Source: Dicyema japonicum (taxonomy: Eukaryota; Dicyemida; Rhombozoa; Dicyemidae). From it: a stretch of DNA of 64,000 nucleotides. The DNA lies in NCBI GenBank assembly GCA_011109175.1, contig RDEW01000028.1:405784-469783 (forward strand), written 5' to 3'. The notes under the pieces were generated by a model. It searched no databases. It had not been told where the DNA came from and saw nothing but the letters and a program-made list of their open reading frames with translations. Shown piece after piece: positions 11,930 through 23,700 of the stretch (position 1 is its first letter; every line of letters starts with the position of its first letter). The position numbers and the translations under genes are program-made.

Positions 11930-12370
11930 GGTTAATAAATAAATTAATCTTTTATGGGTGTTGCTTTCAAAATTGGAAACTTATTCACCTCACGATTTAT
12001 AAGGAATTGCGTTCAATAAGCGAACTCCTCTATCGCTTATCTCTTACTCATCACGGTAAACAACTCGACGCAATTCAATAGGGTTAGTGAGCTACTCCCA
12101 ATGATCTCCGAGCTTAGTCATAGCAATACTAATAATCACTAAGTTCTTACATGTTAATTTAACGACGTGGAAACATCAGGACTCGTAGGAAGCAGATCAC
12201 TGACTCGACTGAACCGTATAGGATCGCTTATCGTAATGAGGAAAACGGATAAGAGAGAAAGGAGCTAACTTATTCAACGCATTTTTTTACAAATCGTCAA
12301 AGGAAATGCAATTTCAATTCTGAGAGCGGCCAGCCTTGACTGAAATGAACTTCTAGTAGTTGTTATCTGT
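11930..12370 (+). mobile_element. RLE-type LINE C-terminus remnant (family B)
   Basis: Broken frames read VETSGL, SLTRLNRIGSLIVMRKTDKREKG and ISILRAAS-like sequence. This matches the terminal block of family B proteins (VET...LNRIG...RGNA). It inserted next to, or was joined to, the truncated family A LINE. Confidence 0.55.
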
Positions 12371-12849
12371 TTGTGTTAATAAAATGTTATTTAACTAACT
12401 ACCTATAGTTCTGGATTAGATTCCCACCGTTGGAGACAAGGTTGAATATATAAGGAGGGTGGATATATTTCTATAGAAAAAGGCTGGAAGTTCTCAGTAG
12501 AAGCCGCAGATCCTCTAAAAGTAAAATTTCTAAGCACATTTCGTGGACTTAATGTCAGAAACTGGGAGTTCTGTTGATCACCTCCAATGGTGACAAAGAT
12601 GGCCGTAAAGTCACATTATGCAAAAAAGTATGGAATAGGAAAAAATGGAAGACAAACCCGGAGTTGTTAAATCAAGTTTCCTAAACCACCTCCTTTGAAG
12701 AGCTTAATGGGAAATTTCATACTGACTATGTCTAACAGATAAAAATGTGTTAAGCCTGTTTTAAAAAAAATTAACAAATAAATCGATAAACCTTTTATTA
12801 ATTTATTTATTAAATTTTAAGTTCATAAATTTAAATCTTCACTTATGTG
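12371..12849. other. Intergenic, no supported gene
   Basis: Mixed sequence with poly-A and poly-T runs near 12765-12830. No convincing open frame or repeat match was seen. Confidence 0.4.
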
Positions 12850-13826
12850 ATGCGTTCCAACTGTTTACTAAATTTAAAAAGAGTTGTAAATAATTTGAGG
12901 AGCATTCACCACAACTATGGATTCTATGATGACAGTACCATAAAATATGGTGCATTTGCCGCCTCTCTGCGTGAAAATCTAAGATCAGAATGGTTACTAA
13001 ATTGTGATATAAAATAGGGTACACTTCATCAGTCAACTAGAAAACGTGCATTTTGTAGAATTGGGACATCACAATGGCGGGAGTTTCGTCGAAAGACTAT
13101 ACCAGGAAATCCACTCAGTCACATCTCAAATCCAGTGAATTACCCCATTGGAGTAGCAATGTGCTCACCTGACTACTATTCACTCCTAATTACTTCCAAA
13201 ACAAAGAGTCCCTCCGATTTACTCAGAATTCTCTCACAACAACGATACAACTGGTGGGACGAGGTGCTCAATATTAAATTACACGTAGTTTATCCTGCAT
13301 GGGTCTTTAGAAGTCAAGGAAGAGGAGGGAAAACTGAAGATAATGTTTGAGGACACCGTTTTTGAAGTCATCGAGTCAACCTCCTCCTATGTGCACTCCC
13401 ACCTTTACGTCAACAGTGCGGCAAAGGGACTTGTTTCCTTCACCAAAAACGAACTAAAACTCCACAAGAGACTTGCTCCCTATAAGTGGCTGTAATCCAA
13501 ACCTAAGGAAGAGGATTTGAATGTAAATCAGGTCCTCGAAGAACTCAGTGATCAAGCGTGCAGATTATTTAGAGCCAATATGATTAGTTGTATAGTAACG
13601 GATGACTTTGATGATAGGCTTGACAAATTAGGGGTACCGTTTTCCCTAAAATTGTCAGCAAACACCATTAAGACTGGTGTTGTTCAACTCAGGGATATTG
13701 ATATTAAAATATGGGTTAAAGCTTGTATGTATTGTAGGGGGACGTACATCTCAGTTCTGTGCTTCGAAGAGTACTCAATCCGTTGAAAAGATCTCAAGAA
13801 GCCTTAAATTTCCCTGAGAATGATTA
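12850..13826 (+). CDS. POLG2: POLG2-like mitochondrial DNA polymerase gamma accessory subunit
   Basis: The exons resemble the aaRS-like processivity subunit of mitochondrial DNA polymerase. An N-terminal exon has YGAFAASLRENLRSEW (family GPLGVELRKNLAAQW). Next come NYPIGVAM (family LPYGLAQIG), RYNWWDE (family RLQWWRK), KLKIMFEDTVFEVIES and LHKRLAPYKW (family LHPCLAPIK). The anticodon-binding-like end has LGVPFSLKLSANTIKTGVVQLRDID followed by GDVHLSS (family LENGLIHLRSRDTT...MMHIS). Introns of 25 nt (13264-13288) and 23 nt (13715-13737) restore the frame. Two problems remain. A TAA at 13493-13495 lies in frame in the loop after LAPYKW, with no frame-preserving intron seen there. The exon structure near 13000-13130 is also unresolved. 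The gene is either functional with unread splicing, affected by a sequence error, or decaying. Confidence 0.78.
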
Positions 13827-14149
13827 AAACTTTATGTTTTTGTACAATAATTTCAATTATTTGATATTGGTGTTTCGTCACTTCGGAGTATCCGGTCCGT
13901 TAGACTTCGCGCTTTTCTCAAGGTTGAGATTTTTCGGAGGCTGTTAGATCATATGCGTCTTCAAATACTATTTTAACATGTTTTAGATCGATTTTCATTA
14001 TTGATGGCAAAGTTGTTCTTGGCTTTCCTCTAAAATTCCCTGAGCAAAGGAATCCGATTCCATAATATAGTTAGCAGAACGGATGATTCATCCGCATTAT
14101 GCGAGGGCCTTATAGAAGAGTAATTTTTTTATATATAAAATATTATTTA
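13827..14149. other. Intergenic
   Basis: AT-rich sequence between the POLG2-like gene and a LINE on the opposite strand. No feature is supported. Confidence 0.4.
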
Positions 14150-16240
14150 TTAACTATGGGGAGAGCGGCTGCTGAAATCACGGAGTAAGCGTTTCCGCGG
14201 ATACCAATTCATTGCCTCAGCCAGACCGCTTCCCGCACGTCTTTCTTGCGGTGGGACAATTTCCCCCGGGTTTCCTTTACGAAAGAGGCTGTAATACTTC
14301 CGGCCGCACCAGACGCTCTCGGTATCTCCAATTTCGCCATATTTTTTAATCTTAATTTTCGGCCAGATCGGCTGCCGATCCAGCAGACTGCGCCGAGCTG
14401 AGTATCATCGTGTTCGAGAAAGAATCCACAACAGTGCAGTCTCATACGAGTGATTTTCCCTCAGTGAACGGAAAGATAGTTAACCCATCCGGTTTTTTCG
14501 CATCTCCGCAGTCCAATCCCACAGACTCCAGTACTGCCGTGAAGCCTGCCGCTTCAACAGCTCGCATGATAATGTTGTTTATAGCAGCATGGCGAGGTGC
14601 TCTTCCCGCACTTCTTTCGCACGAGAGCGGGTGCAGCTTTTTGGCATCGACGATCCCTCCACAACGACATTAGTGTTCGACGCAAACATCAACTCCCAGG
14701 CGTTGTGCGATCCCAATCCGAATACAGTCATTGTCCAAACAGGGAGGAACACGAGAGTGCATCCAGCCACGCTCAGCTCCCATGGTTGGCGGCGGACACG
14801 AGGCATGCAAGACGATGCTGGTTGGCCTCAGACTTTAGCACGTCGAAGATATTCTTGGAGTAGATATCATCCCAGTCATGTTGCCTCGAAGGATCGTTCG
14901 GCACATCCAAACCAGTTTCACACCATTCGCGACGAGCTTCGTTGAAGACTCTTTCCCAAGAAAGTCCGGTTGGAAAACGTAAGATATCTTGAACCAAAAG
15001 GCTTCCACTTGAGAGCGATGCCACATATGCTGGAAAGGCGATCTCCAGTGCCGTCCTGAGACCCATTCCTCTGATGCGTGTAGGAAGCTTGCATTGGTTC
15101 CAACTCGGCACATCAAAGTGGATGTTTAGAAGCAATTCATCTGATTTTCTCAATGTCCTATCAAGTGATAGGAAGATGTCACGATGTTTAAAGAAGGGAG
15201 AACATCGGAGAGCATATAGGAGTTTGGGCAAGTCGATGCTACTCTTCAAAAAAGAACGCTGTATGAGCATCGAGTAAGGAGAGTTTCTCCGTGACTCTAG
15301 AGAGTTCATCCTCTTTTTTTAGTAGATGGCTCCGCAGTTCCTTTTCGTCAAGTGGGCACCAAGAAAGTATGTCCCGCTCCCTGGGTACGACAGTAATTCC
15401 AGGTAGCACCAAGTTGAAAGAATCGACCACGTTGATAAAATCACTCTTCAAGTATATGATATTTATTAGCTCTGATTTCTTTATGTTTATCTCAAGTCCG
15501 AGGTTTCGTAGTGCCGGCACGGGATGTGACAAAACGACGTGAACTTTTCTCCACGGCCCTCCAATTGTGGCGTCATCAAGATACCAGGAGTTTAGTTGTG
15601 TGTTTATAGAGCAAACAATTTCATCGATGACCAGAGCGAAGAGTAGTGGATCAAGTGGGTCCCCTTGTTGAACTCCAGTCTCCGAACAGATAATTTTGTC
15701 CCCGAAAACCAGTGAAGAATTGGTTCCGTAAGCGAAAAAGACAAGTGAATTAAGTTCCAGGGCTCGTTTGCTTGTAGTTTCGAAAATTTGATCCCTCCGC
15801 AGTGAATTGAAGGCATTGCAGATGTCCAGCTTGACCCCAATGTGTGGGTTTTGTTCGTCTTTCTGTCAAAAAAACACCTCGCAGCATGCACTGCCGCCTC
15901 GCATCCGTTCCTTACATCAACCCCCAGTTGGAGGGGGGAAATTCTTCAGATATTCTCGGGCAGACAATGCTCCATGCGATTTTTGATGTCAGTCTTCTGA
16001 AAAAGACCCCACCTTCGGGTTTTTTGAAGGCCAGTAGATGTGCACTGAAAGGAAGCTCCCTTGCGTGGGGAGGAATATCTCTGTTCAAAATACGCATAAC
16101 CAGTTTTGTAATTGATTTGACAAGGTTGCAGCCAGCTTCTGGAGTAGCCTCCGCCGTAAGATCTTTGATGTGACCCGGCCGCAAGCCATTGATACCTCCA
16201 CTGCTACTCGCCGCAAACGACGAAATGCCTCGTAGAGTAA
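14150..16240 (-). mobile_element. RLE-type LINE (family B), longest copy, 5'-truncated
   Basis: The minus strand reads through an RLE-type LINE protein in several frames. From the 5' side it shows GGINGLRPGHIKDLTAEAT, HLLAFKKPEGG, LDICNAFNSLRRDQIF (RT motif A region), TGVQQGDPLDPLLFAL (motif B), WYLDDATIGGP (motif C, YLDD) and LGLEINIKKSELI. The thumb follows (LPKLLYALRCSPFFKHRD, LLLNIHFDVPSW, RGMGLRTA), then a decayed endonuclease end (KKPDG, LVWDCTVVDSF). Frameshifts near 15540, 15890 and 14900 break it. Family assignment to the R2/NeSL-like RLE group rests on the PD...WD endonuclease motif and its C-terminal position. Confidence 0.82.
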
Positions 16241-16568
16241 TTAGTTGAAAAATAGTATATGAAAAAAAATCAGTGAAAATTTTTAAGAATAAGTTTTTTC
16301 AATCAACGTCTCCGTTATTTTGAGCACATTTCCTCTAAGGTTTGTATGGAAATTCGGTCAGTGAGCTATTGTTCTTACAGACCAGTGTTTCTCAACGAGG
16401 GGCGATTTTTTAATTATGATATATTTACAAATACATTTATTTTAAATAATTTAAATAACAAAGCGTGCAATTTTTTGATATTTGTTAAATTTTGTTAAAA
16501 ACTGAAAGAATATAAAGTGTACTATTTATCTTATGGTTTTATTCAAAATCCAAAGGATCTACTTAAAC

Positions 16569-17090
16569 CAGCGCATCCCGATTGGGGGTGCGAGAAATTA
16601 TTTAGGAGGTGCGAAAAATAATTTAAAAAATCATGATTACACTGCATGAAATCGCTATTGAACCCAACTCGACATTTGATAAAATTATTAAAACAGAAAT
16701 CAACAATCATCTTGAAAGCTTAAAACTTTCATTTGATGGATATTTTTCAATTAGAAATATTAAAGATTCTGATACCTGGATTGTTAACCCAGTTGCTTTT
16801 AAAATAGAGACGATGGGCGACAGAAATGAGGATGAAGACAATTTGATTTAAATACAAGTATGCAAATCACTGAAATTGAAGTTCGACTAAAATTCTTTGG
16901 AGGTTTTTTGGTGCGCTTTGCAAGTTGGGTTTCCGACCCTTGCAAAAAAGCATTGCAAGTTCTGATTCCATTTGAAACAACTTGGATATGTGAATCGGGA
17001 TTCTCATCTCTATCATATATAAAAATAAGTACCGAAACGCTCCTAACCCTGAAAACGATCTCAGAATTGCACTATTTTATTTATTGAGTT
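16569..17090 (+). mobile_element. hAT transposase C-terminal fragment, ZBED/SCAND3-like
   Basis: A second hAT-like terminus (CAGCGCATCCCGATTGGGGG near 16571) precedes open frames with EINNHLESLKLSFDGYFSIR and NIKDSDTWIVNPVAF. After a frame change these continue to ALQVLIPFETTWICESGFSS and NPENDLRIA-like sequence. The order (NHL..L...F..YF, WI.NPF, F.T.....GFS) is that of the hAT dimerisation domain in ZBED5/SCAND3/FAM200-type proteins. Most of the catalytic part is deleted. Confidence 0.75.
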
Positions 17091-17094
17091 ATTC

Positions 17095-17260
17095 ATTCGT
17101 CTTATTTCTGTCCGTTCTGTTTTTTCCCTGTTCACGGTGAGAAACCATTTCCCAAGTATATCTGGTGCTTTTTCTAGCACATGTTCCAGGAGTTCTTTGT
17201 CTTCAGAGATTAGGTCGACATCATCAGCATAAATCACTTCTTCTATTTTTCCTTAAACCA
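17095..17260 (-). mobile_element. Reverse transcriptase fragment (YADD region)
   Basis: The minus strand reads EEVIYADDVDLISEDKELLE followed by KWFLTVNREKTE, i.e. RT motif C with its following helix and the basic NxxKT segment. It directly abuts the hAT fragment and has no flanking RT motifs, so it is an isolated relic. The YADDVDLI wording resembles RTE/endonuclease-RT elements such as the one at 40472-41050. Confidence 0.65.
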
Positions 17261-17639
17261 TATTTCAAAGAATTAATTAAAACTTAAAGGCAGGAAAAGT
17301 CTCAAAGAACCTTACTAATTTTTTTTGAGTAAAATTCGAATTCTGTTAGATTTAAAATTGGGAGTGGTTTTTAAAATTTTTGGGGATGCGAACTCAAAAC
17401 GAATAGGGAAGTGCTGACTTAAACCCTTGTGTTTGCAATGTGATGTGGATTTTTCTAACGTAGCGATGAAGCCATCTCTCTTATTAGAACGCAAAAAACG
17501 CAAGCATCCTCAATCACTAGGAAAGATATTGAATTTTTTATAAGTCTAAACCAAAAGGATAAAACTAACTTGCGAAAGTCTTTTTAATGAAAATTGTATT
17601 GATCAAAAAGATAAATTAATTAATTACTTAATTTATTAA

Positions 17640-18260
17640 CCCCGGATACACCGAGAAAAAAGTTAAAGTAACCAACATGGTTTCAGGAAAGACCGATCTA
17701 CATCAACACACCTCACCTCTTTGAACCAGTTCATTATTGAAGGCTTTTCTGCAAAACCACATCTGAAATCTGTTTTATGCTGTCTCGACCTATAAAAGGC
17801 CTTCGATTCTGTATCCAGAAAAATCCTCACTCAAAAAATATTTAGACTATCCATCAACTCGAACATAAAATTATGGCTTTCAAATTTCCTCAGCGGAAGG
17901 AGAGGGCGTGTCTTGTCTTCTGCCTTATTCAACTTATACCTTTCCGACATTCCCAACCCAGTTATGGAAGACTCGGTAATTCTCGCTTATGCTTATGACC
18001 TACTCATCATTTCACGTGATAAAGACCTCACGAATGCTTCAAAAAAGTACAAGAACTCTTGCTTCAAATTCAAACTTGGATACATCAAAACCGGATGAAC
18101 ATTTCTCACGAAAAATCCACCACGCTATTTACCTCGGATAAAATGCTCGAAGATGTACCGTGGATCTATTCCTGGACAACGAATAAATCCCTTTTACAAA
18201 GAACCATACTTGTAGTTGTGGAAACCTCCCAGTGGAGTGAGGGAGAGCAAATGATCCTCT
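17640..18260 (+). mobile_element. Family A LINE reverse transcriptase fragment, decayed
   Basis: Stop-broken frames read QHGFRKDRSTSTHLTSLNQF, KAFDSVSRKIL, NFLSGR, SALFNLYLSDIPNP, then LAYAYDLLIISRD where motif C should be YADD, and ISHEKSTTLFTSD. Loss of the first catalytic aspartate (YAYD) marks this copy as dead. It lies inside the hAT composite and is followed by a family C repeat. Confidence 0.75.
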
Positions 18261-18345
18261 TTCGTGCCAGCCAGACACTGGGCGTCACCTAGACAGGTGG
18301 ATCATATGACGTTGCTTTAATAAGAAGAGAACGGAGGAACAGACA
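18208..18345 (+). repeat. Family C dispersed repeat, copy 1
   Basis: Begins GTTGTGGAAACCTCCCAGTG and continues through GGGCGTCACCTAGACAGG and a GAGGAACAGACAAGCAA tail. The same string recurs at 19193-19350 and, more diverged, at 40270-40440, 47770-47935 (minus) and 57910-58000. The short length and lack of an ORF suggest a non-autonomous element. Confidence 0.7.
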
Positions 18346-18666
18346 AGCAAACATAAACTTCAACCAATTAGCCACGCAGCACCACATAGTGCCATGTGAC
18401 GTATTAATAAACTACTAATATCCCCAGAGTTAAGCCAAGCAGTTAAGAAGATTATGTCCGTTTTCTTCTACATACAGAAATTAGATGGTTATAAAGAGAA
18501 AATTGATTGGATAGGTTTGTTAAATTATTTTATTTTATTGTTACTTTTTTGAAATCAGAAAGAAGAGTTAGAATTATATGATTTATGCTAAAACACTGGA
18601 TTAATTAAATTTTTTAACCCCGAAATCACGAAAAATAGGATATGAGTTATCGTCTAATTAAGTGAT

Positions 18667-19026
18667 CTAGGTGTCCATACCAGTCCTTTTCTTGCGGTTA
18701 GTTTTGGAGTCCTGGATTAATCTCCACAACGGGGAAGGTTTCTTCTCGTATCTCGGGCAGGCGTCCATATATAGTTTGACGTCTGGCCCGAGGGGATGGT
18801 CAGGGGACTTTGCAATCTTGAGGAAGTCCTGGTGGTGTTCTATAAGGTATTCCATGATTGAAAGACAATTAGTCTTCTCCGTAGTAACGATGTGGACGTC
18901 TTTTTTTCGACGATCTCTACAATATTCTGAGACATCCGTTTTGTAAGACTTCCAGCTTGCTCTGTGTCCATAGTGATAGCGGGGCAATACATGCAGCACA
19001 GGCGTACTCAATACTCGGTATAACAA
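18667..19026 (-). CDS. Uncharacterised 119-residue open frame
   Basis: An open frame rich in His, Arg and Lys, with RRKKDVHIVTTEKTNCLSI and LIEHHQDFLKIAKSPDHPLG. It sits inside the hAT composite among repeats, and I recognise no domain. It may be a relic of a mobile-element protein. No splice sites or neighbours support it as a host gene. Confidence 0.25.
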   Translation of the reverse strand: MLYRVLSTPVLHVLPRYHYGHRASWKSYKTDVSEYCRDRRKKDVHIVTTEKTNCLSIMEYLIEHHQDFLKIAKSPDHPLGPDVKLYMDACPRYEKKPSPLWRLIQDSKTNRKKRTGMDT

Positions 19027-19192
19027 ATTGTATGTATATAAGCTCTAACGATGGGCGAGAATTAATTTATTTATTAACCCCGGATACACCGTGAAAGTAG
19101 TTAAAGTAAGCAACTAATGAAGTGTATCCAGTTTCCACTTCTACAGAAACAGAGTCCATCCGGAATCAGCATAAAAGGTAAGACGTCCATTA

Positions 19193-19350
19193 CATGCAGT
19201 TGTGGAAACCCTCCAGTGGAGTGGGGAAAAGCAAATGATCCTTTTTCGTGCCGGCCTGGCACTGGGCGTCACCTAGACAGGTGGATCACATGACGCCACT
19301 CTAATAGGAAGAGAGAGGAGGAACAGACAAGCAAGCAGACCACATGGCGC
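19193..19350 (+). repeat. Family C dispersed repeat, copy 2
   Basis: GTTGTGGAAACCCTCCAGTGG, CTGGCACTGGGCGTCACC and AGGAGGAACAGACAAGC match copy 1 (18208-18345) nearly base for base, with the same spacing. The two copies lie about 1 kb apart in the same orientation. Confidence 0.75.
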
Positions 19351-19536
19351 CACGCGATGGGCGAGAAGATATTTGGGAGTACGTAAAAGCCTTGAGAATT
19401 CCAATATAAATTGGATTTTTTTAAATTAAATCAAAATTCACCTGATTTACAAGAGGATTATGTCAATTTGATCGATTGTAAAAGAATAATAAAATTTTTT
19501 AATTGAAAAAATAAATTTTATGAATATAATTTAACC

Positions 19537-19900
19537 ATGATAAAGAATATAACGACAAAGATATTTACATTTATGTGGCCCACCTACAAAATTAATTGGA
19601 ATATTGAAGATTGGATGATAAATCCGTTGTTGTCATCCGGGTTTGTTGCGGAAAAGGAAATACAAGAGGAACTGATTGAATTAAAAAATGACGAAGAATT
19701 TAATTTCTCACTTTGGGGCCTCTAATATTATCAAACTAAAATTCCCGAAATTCTAATTGTCATCTTTCCGACATCATATTGCGTTGAAAAAGGATTCAGT
19801 TTACTTAACCATGTAATGACTGAGGGCAGAATAATTTAAGTATCTGCGAAAGGGGGATATCAGAGTAGCCTTTACTAAAGAATCACAAATATAAAGCTTC
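19537..19900 (+). mobile_element. hAT transposase C-terminal fragment, ZBED5-like
   Basis: The open frame ends LIELKNDEEFNF. After a stop, shifted frames read FPTSYCVEKGFSLLNHVMTE and KGDIRVAFTKE. This is the ZBED5-type hAT dimerisation end (ELxxDxxxxxxF...FPTSYxxExxFS). It differs from the fragment at 16569-17090 and lies next to the right terminal repeat ending at 20034, so it probably belongs to the outer element. Confidence 0.75.
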
Positions 19901-20159
19901 TGGTAAACCTTCACCAAGGTCAAGGGTCACAACATTTTTTTTATAAAAAAACAAATTAATTATAGAATTACTCTATATAGTTATTATAGGGAGCCAAAAT
20001 TTGTTTCATACGAAAAAAAGGTTGAGGAACACTGTTATAGACTTTCAAAATGAACGGCCCTGTGGCACTTAGGAAGGAACGCAATTTGGGTCTTCTAATC
20101 TCCAAGGTTTGTGTTTGAAAATTAAAAAAATGAGAATTTGAGTGATAGCTATCAAAAAA

Positions 20160-20480
20160 ATTAATTAGTAGAGGTCTTCCTGAGGTGGTCCTTTTTGGCA
20201 GAAAACGACCGGATGGGATAGACATCATTTCCTTTGAAGATGGGGAACCTCATCTGGGACGTCACCTACATCGATGCATTCGGCGCAAACAACCTACACC
20301 AAAGTCATCAAAAGCGTTCTCAACTGCCGAGAAGGCTGAGAGATCAAAACGAACGAAATATGATACGATGTTTCGTACGTTCCACTCGCAGTAGAAAAGT
20401 ACGGTTCCATTTCCCCCTTTAAAATCAGTTTTTGACACACATGGGAGATCTCCACGTCCCCTGCTGGCTATTTGAACGTA
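20160..20480 (+). mobile_element. RLE-type LINE endonuclease fragment (family B)
   Basis: The frame VLFGRKRPDGIDIISFEDGE continues after a one-base shift as WDVTYIDAFGANN, then AEKAERSKRTKYD. K-RPDG...WDVT is the PD-D core of the LINE restriction-like endonuclease, and the KRxKY segment follows it in this family. The block is cut off about 100 residues before the normal end. Confidence 0.75.
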
Positions 20481-20752
20481 TCTGAGAAATCCATATGGTT
20501 TTCGAATTGATTAATAGTGTTTTTTCTATTGGTAAAGTCACCATCGAATTACCACAAATCTCAGATTAAAGGGCATTAATAATATACCTCCATTTCATGA
20601 AATTTATACTTAGCTTTTGGTGGATGAAAGTTTTTGCCTTCCTTCTCGTGAGCATCGACAGGTGACTGACCTAATACCCTTCGGAACGAATTAAGTGCTC
20701 TCGCAAAGTTAAAATATTTGTTTATTTAAAGAAAGAACTCTGAAAGTTTCCA

Positions 20753-23700
20753 TTAGCCCTTTCCCCTTGACGTCAAGACTCCTCTAAACTCAATATTATA
20801 TCCTTGTGAAGCCAATAATTGAGCACAATGTTTTGTTGTCTGAATAACCCCATTTTCCCCGTCGAATACATTCGTGAAGCCACATTTACTGTATCTCCCC
20901 AAATATCATACAAAAGTCTTTCACTCCCTATCACCCCGGCAGTGACCTACAACTCGACAGAATATATACATTTCCAATGTTCAATCCAATGGCCAATTTG
21001 AAAGTCAAAGCTGATTACACTTTTATTGAAATTGTCCAAGCACGTGAGGAGGTTCAGTCCGTAGTTTGCAAGGGCATTGATGTGATCGTATTCGTTAGTG
21101 TTTTGGTTTCTTTTATGTTCGTCTAGTCCAGATGCCAACATTATGCAACTTCCGATTGTTTTGATTTTTTCCACGTCCTTGTACTTTTGATCGGACAGTA
21201 AATCCTCAAAGTCTCCGAATATTTCATGCATCACTCGCATGTATTCCTTTCCAGAATGATAACTTTCCTCATATAGATCGTAAAAATTTGTAATGCAAGC
21301 AAACATAACGGCGATATTATTATGGTTTTTAAAGTAGGTTGGTTTTTTACGCAACTCACGGACAATGTATGGGGGTATAATGCTATATAATAGTTTTTGC
21401 ATCTAAAATAAGTCCAAATTGACCATAATCTTCTTTTCCTCGACGTCACTTTGAGCATTTATTATTTCGAATTGACACATTCGAGTTAACATGAAACAGC
21501 GTTCGGTCTTCTGGCTGATCATCAAAGCCACGAATACTAAAAATAAATTTGAAAAAGTGTTTGTCAAATGTCTAAAAGTTGTATTGAATTTTACGCTAAA
21601 GGAAATTTCCTATTATTTTGCCAAATTATGTTTTCAATAAGGATGATATAAATTATACCTAAAATTACGACTCATAGTACCATTAAAGACGATGAATAAT
21701 GTTTGTTGGATCCAAGATACGTAGACAAAACAGCAAGCATAAATGGTAACGATTCGACATATAAAGCTCAACTGAATTTCATCATGGTGATCCGTGCAAA
21801 ATAACACCAAAAAAATCGCTGACATTTGGATCATCAAAAACAAGCCAACTACTTGATAAATCTTAAATTGGTGAGTTTGAATGAATTTGCAGAAAGAATT
21901 GTCTCTTTTAACCGAAAACATCAAAATGAAGAGCTATCATAAAGGCACTTTATAATACTGAATGAGTGAGGAGGTTGAGAACAACACAGCAATAAACTAA
22001 AGTGGATCTTGTGTATATTATGCATGCGATCATAATACACAGGGAAATGAAAAATGATGTTATAAGTTCCTTCTTGAGGTTATCTTTCGGGCGATAATTA
22101 TATAAGGTGTAAGTTTTCAGTTTTCTCCGTAATTTTTCAAGAGACCACTAACGTTTAAAATATTTGAAAACCGGCCAAATGTACTTTTTACATATTTTTG
22201 TTCCAATCAGGAAACTTTCTTCCATAACATTATCCATGTCGATGGAGTACTTAATCGCAGCATTATCTCCTGAATTTATTAATAATACCTGGTTTTTGAG
22301 ATCCCTTGAAATAAATGTACTTTTTCAGTGAAAATTTCTAAATGGATAAAACTAAATCTTACGTTTGCTGCTGTCGGGGTTACTTTTAGAGTAGAACTCA
22401 TTTTCCTCCCAACTACAAAATATGTATTTAACACTTTGGAGTTATAATAATTCAACTTTTTGTTTCCGTGAACGTCTGGACTTTGTAGCTCATTGTCTTG
22501 TCATCAAAAAATTCTTTCTGGTATTTCTTTTTGCTTATATCTTTGGCATGAGTTACAACTAACCTGCAATGGGTTCTCCAGGCTCAAACAAATACAGATT
22601 TTTTACTTCGTCATAGGTCTTTTCACTAATATGGATGGAATTCGACCTCCCAGTTGATTCCATAATGTTAGCCATTGATACGTCGTTCGACCAGACGTCG
22701 AATTTGAAACGAACTGTCCCAACAATTCCATAATGAACACTCCCGCTGTGAATACCAATTCTCATAGAAATCTCCAAGTTTTATTAACAAATCACCGATT
22801 CTTTTTTTTCCTCAACAAAGTTCTTAATTGCCTCGATCATTTCAAGTCCCAATTCGATGCAGCATCGAGCATGGTCTTTTCGTGGTTCAGGACACCCAGC
22901 CACGCAGTAGTAACAGTCTCCCAGCAAGCAAATCTTTTCGCATCCACTTCTTTCGCACAAAATGTCGAACATTCCGAATAACTCCCCAACAACTCTACCT
23001 TTACAAATTTACTGAACAAAATAAGCGTACCAATTGTTCAGCAGTTTTGTTGGCACTCATATTTGTGAATCCAACAATGTCCGCAAATAAAATACTTACA
23101 TTATCCACGTGTTCAATGTTCAATGGACGAAAGAGTGAAAGCCGTTTCTGAACAGAATGAAACTCAGTCCTCTCTATTTCCCCAGATTGCGCACTCAAGA
23201 TCTTTATATAGGGGAATATTATAATCTACCTTTTTAGCCAGTGTTACGGGCATTATAGAGAAAAGCATAGTTTTTATGATTTTATTCTCGTTTTTAATGT
23301 TTTGCTTATTAACGGCGATCGTTATCGTCTAAAATGAAGAATCAGTAGAACCTGCGTCAGGAGCTCTTTGATGAGGAATTTTTTGATTTTTTTGAGATGA
23401 TAGGCAATAATATTGACGCTGAAAATCAGGAAAAAACGAAAAATAAAATGTTCTAATTCAAAATGCCTAAAATAAATCGAGTCATTCAGTTCCATAGCAA
23501 AGTAAAGAAAGCCTGAATATAAAGAGGCCGTCTTGAAGGTCGTGGGTATTATAAAGTAGATAAGTATTGTGCATAAAATGACGCTGTTGTATGACTTGTA
23601 TATTGAGAACTGTTGGATCATGAATATTTCATGTGCTAAGATTTCGATTATCCAAGTAATAATTATTACGTTTGAAAGTATCTTCCAATGGGCTTCAAAT

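Larger units (their letters stand above)
16383..20034 (+). mobile_element. hAT transposon remnant with nested insertions
   Basis: The left end CAGTGTTTCTCAAC (16383) pairs with the inverted right end CAGTGTTCCTCAAC (complement of the bases ending at 20034). The flanking 8-mers are TTACAGAC (16375-16382) and TTATAGAC (20035-20042), a 7/8 match and the length hAT elements duplicate. A hAT transposase C-terminus (19537-19900) lies just inside the right end. The interior also holds another hAT fragment, two RT fragments and family C repeats, so this looks like one old element used repeatedly as a landing site. The pairing of ends is inferred, not proven. Confidence 0.6.

Noticed and set aside
18667-19026. 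Novel host gene
   Set aside because: It lies within the hAT composite among repeats and lacks supporting splice sites or family match; kept only as a low-confidence ORF.
20991-21030. A 10-nt GT..AG 'intron' in adenylyl cyclase that would restore frame
   Set aside because: Ten nt is below any plausible spliceosomal intron; one extra base gives a better family match and length.
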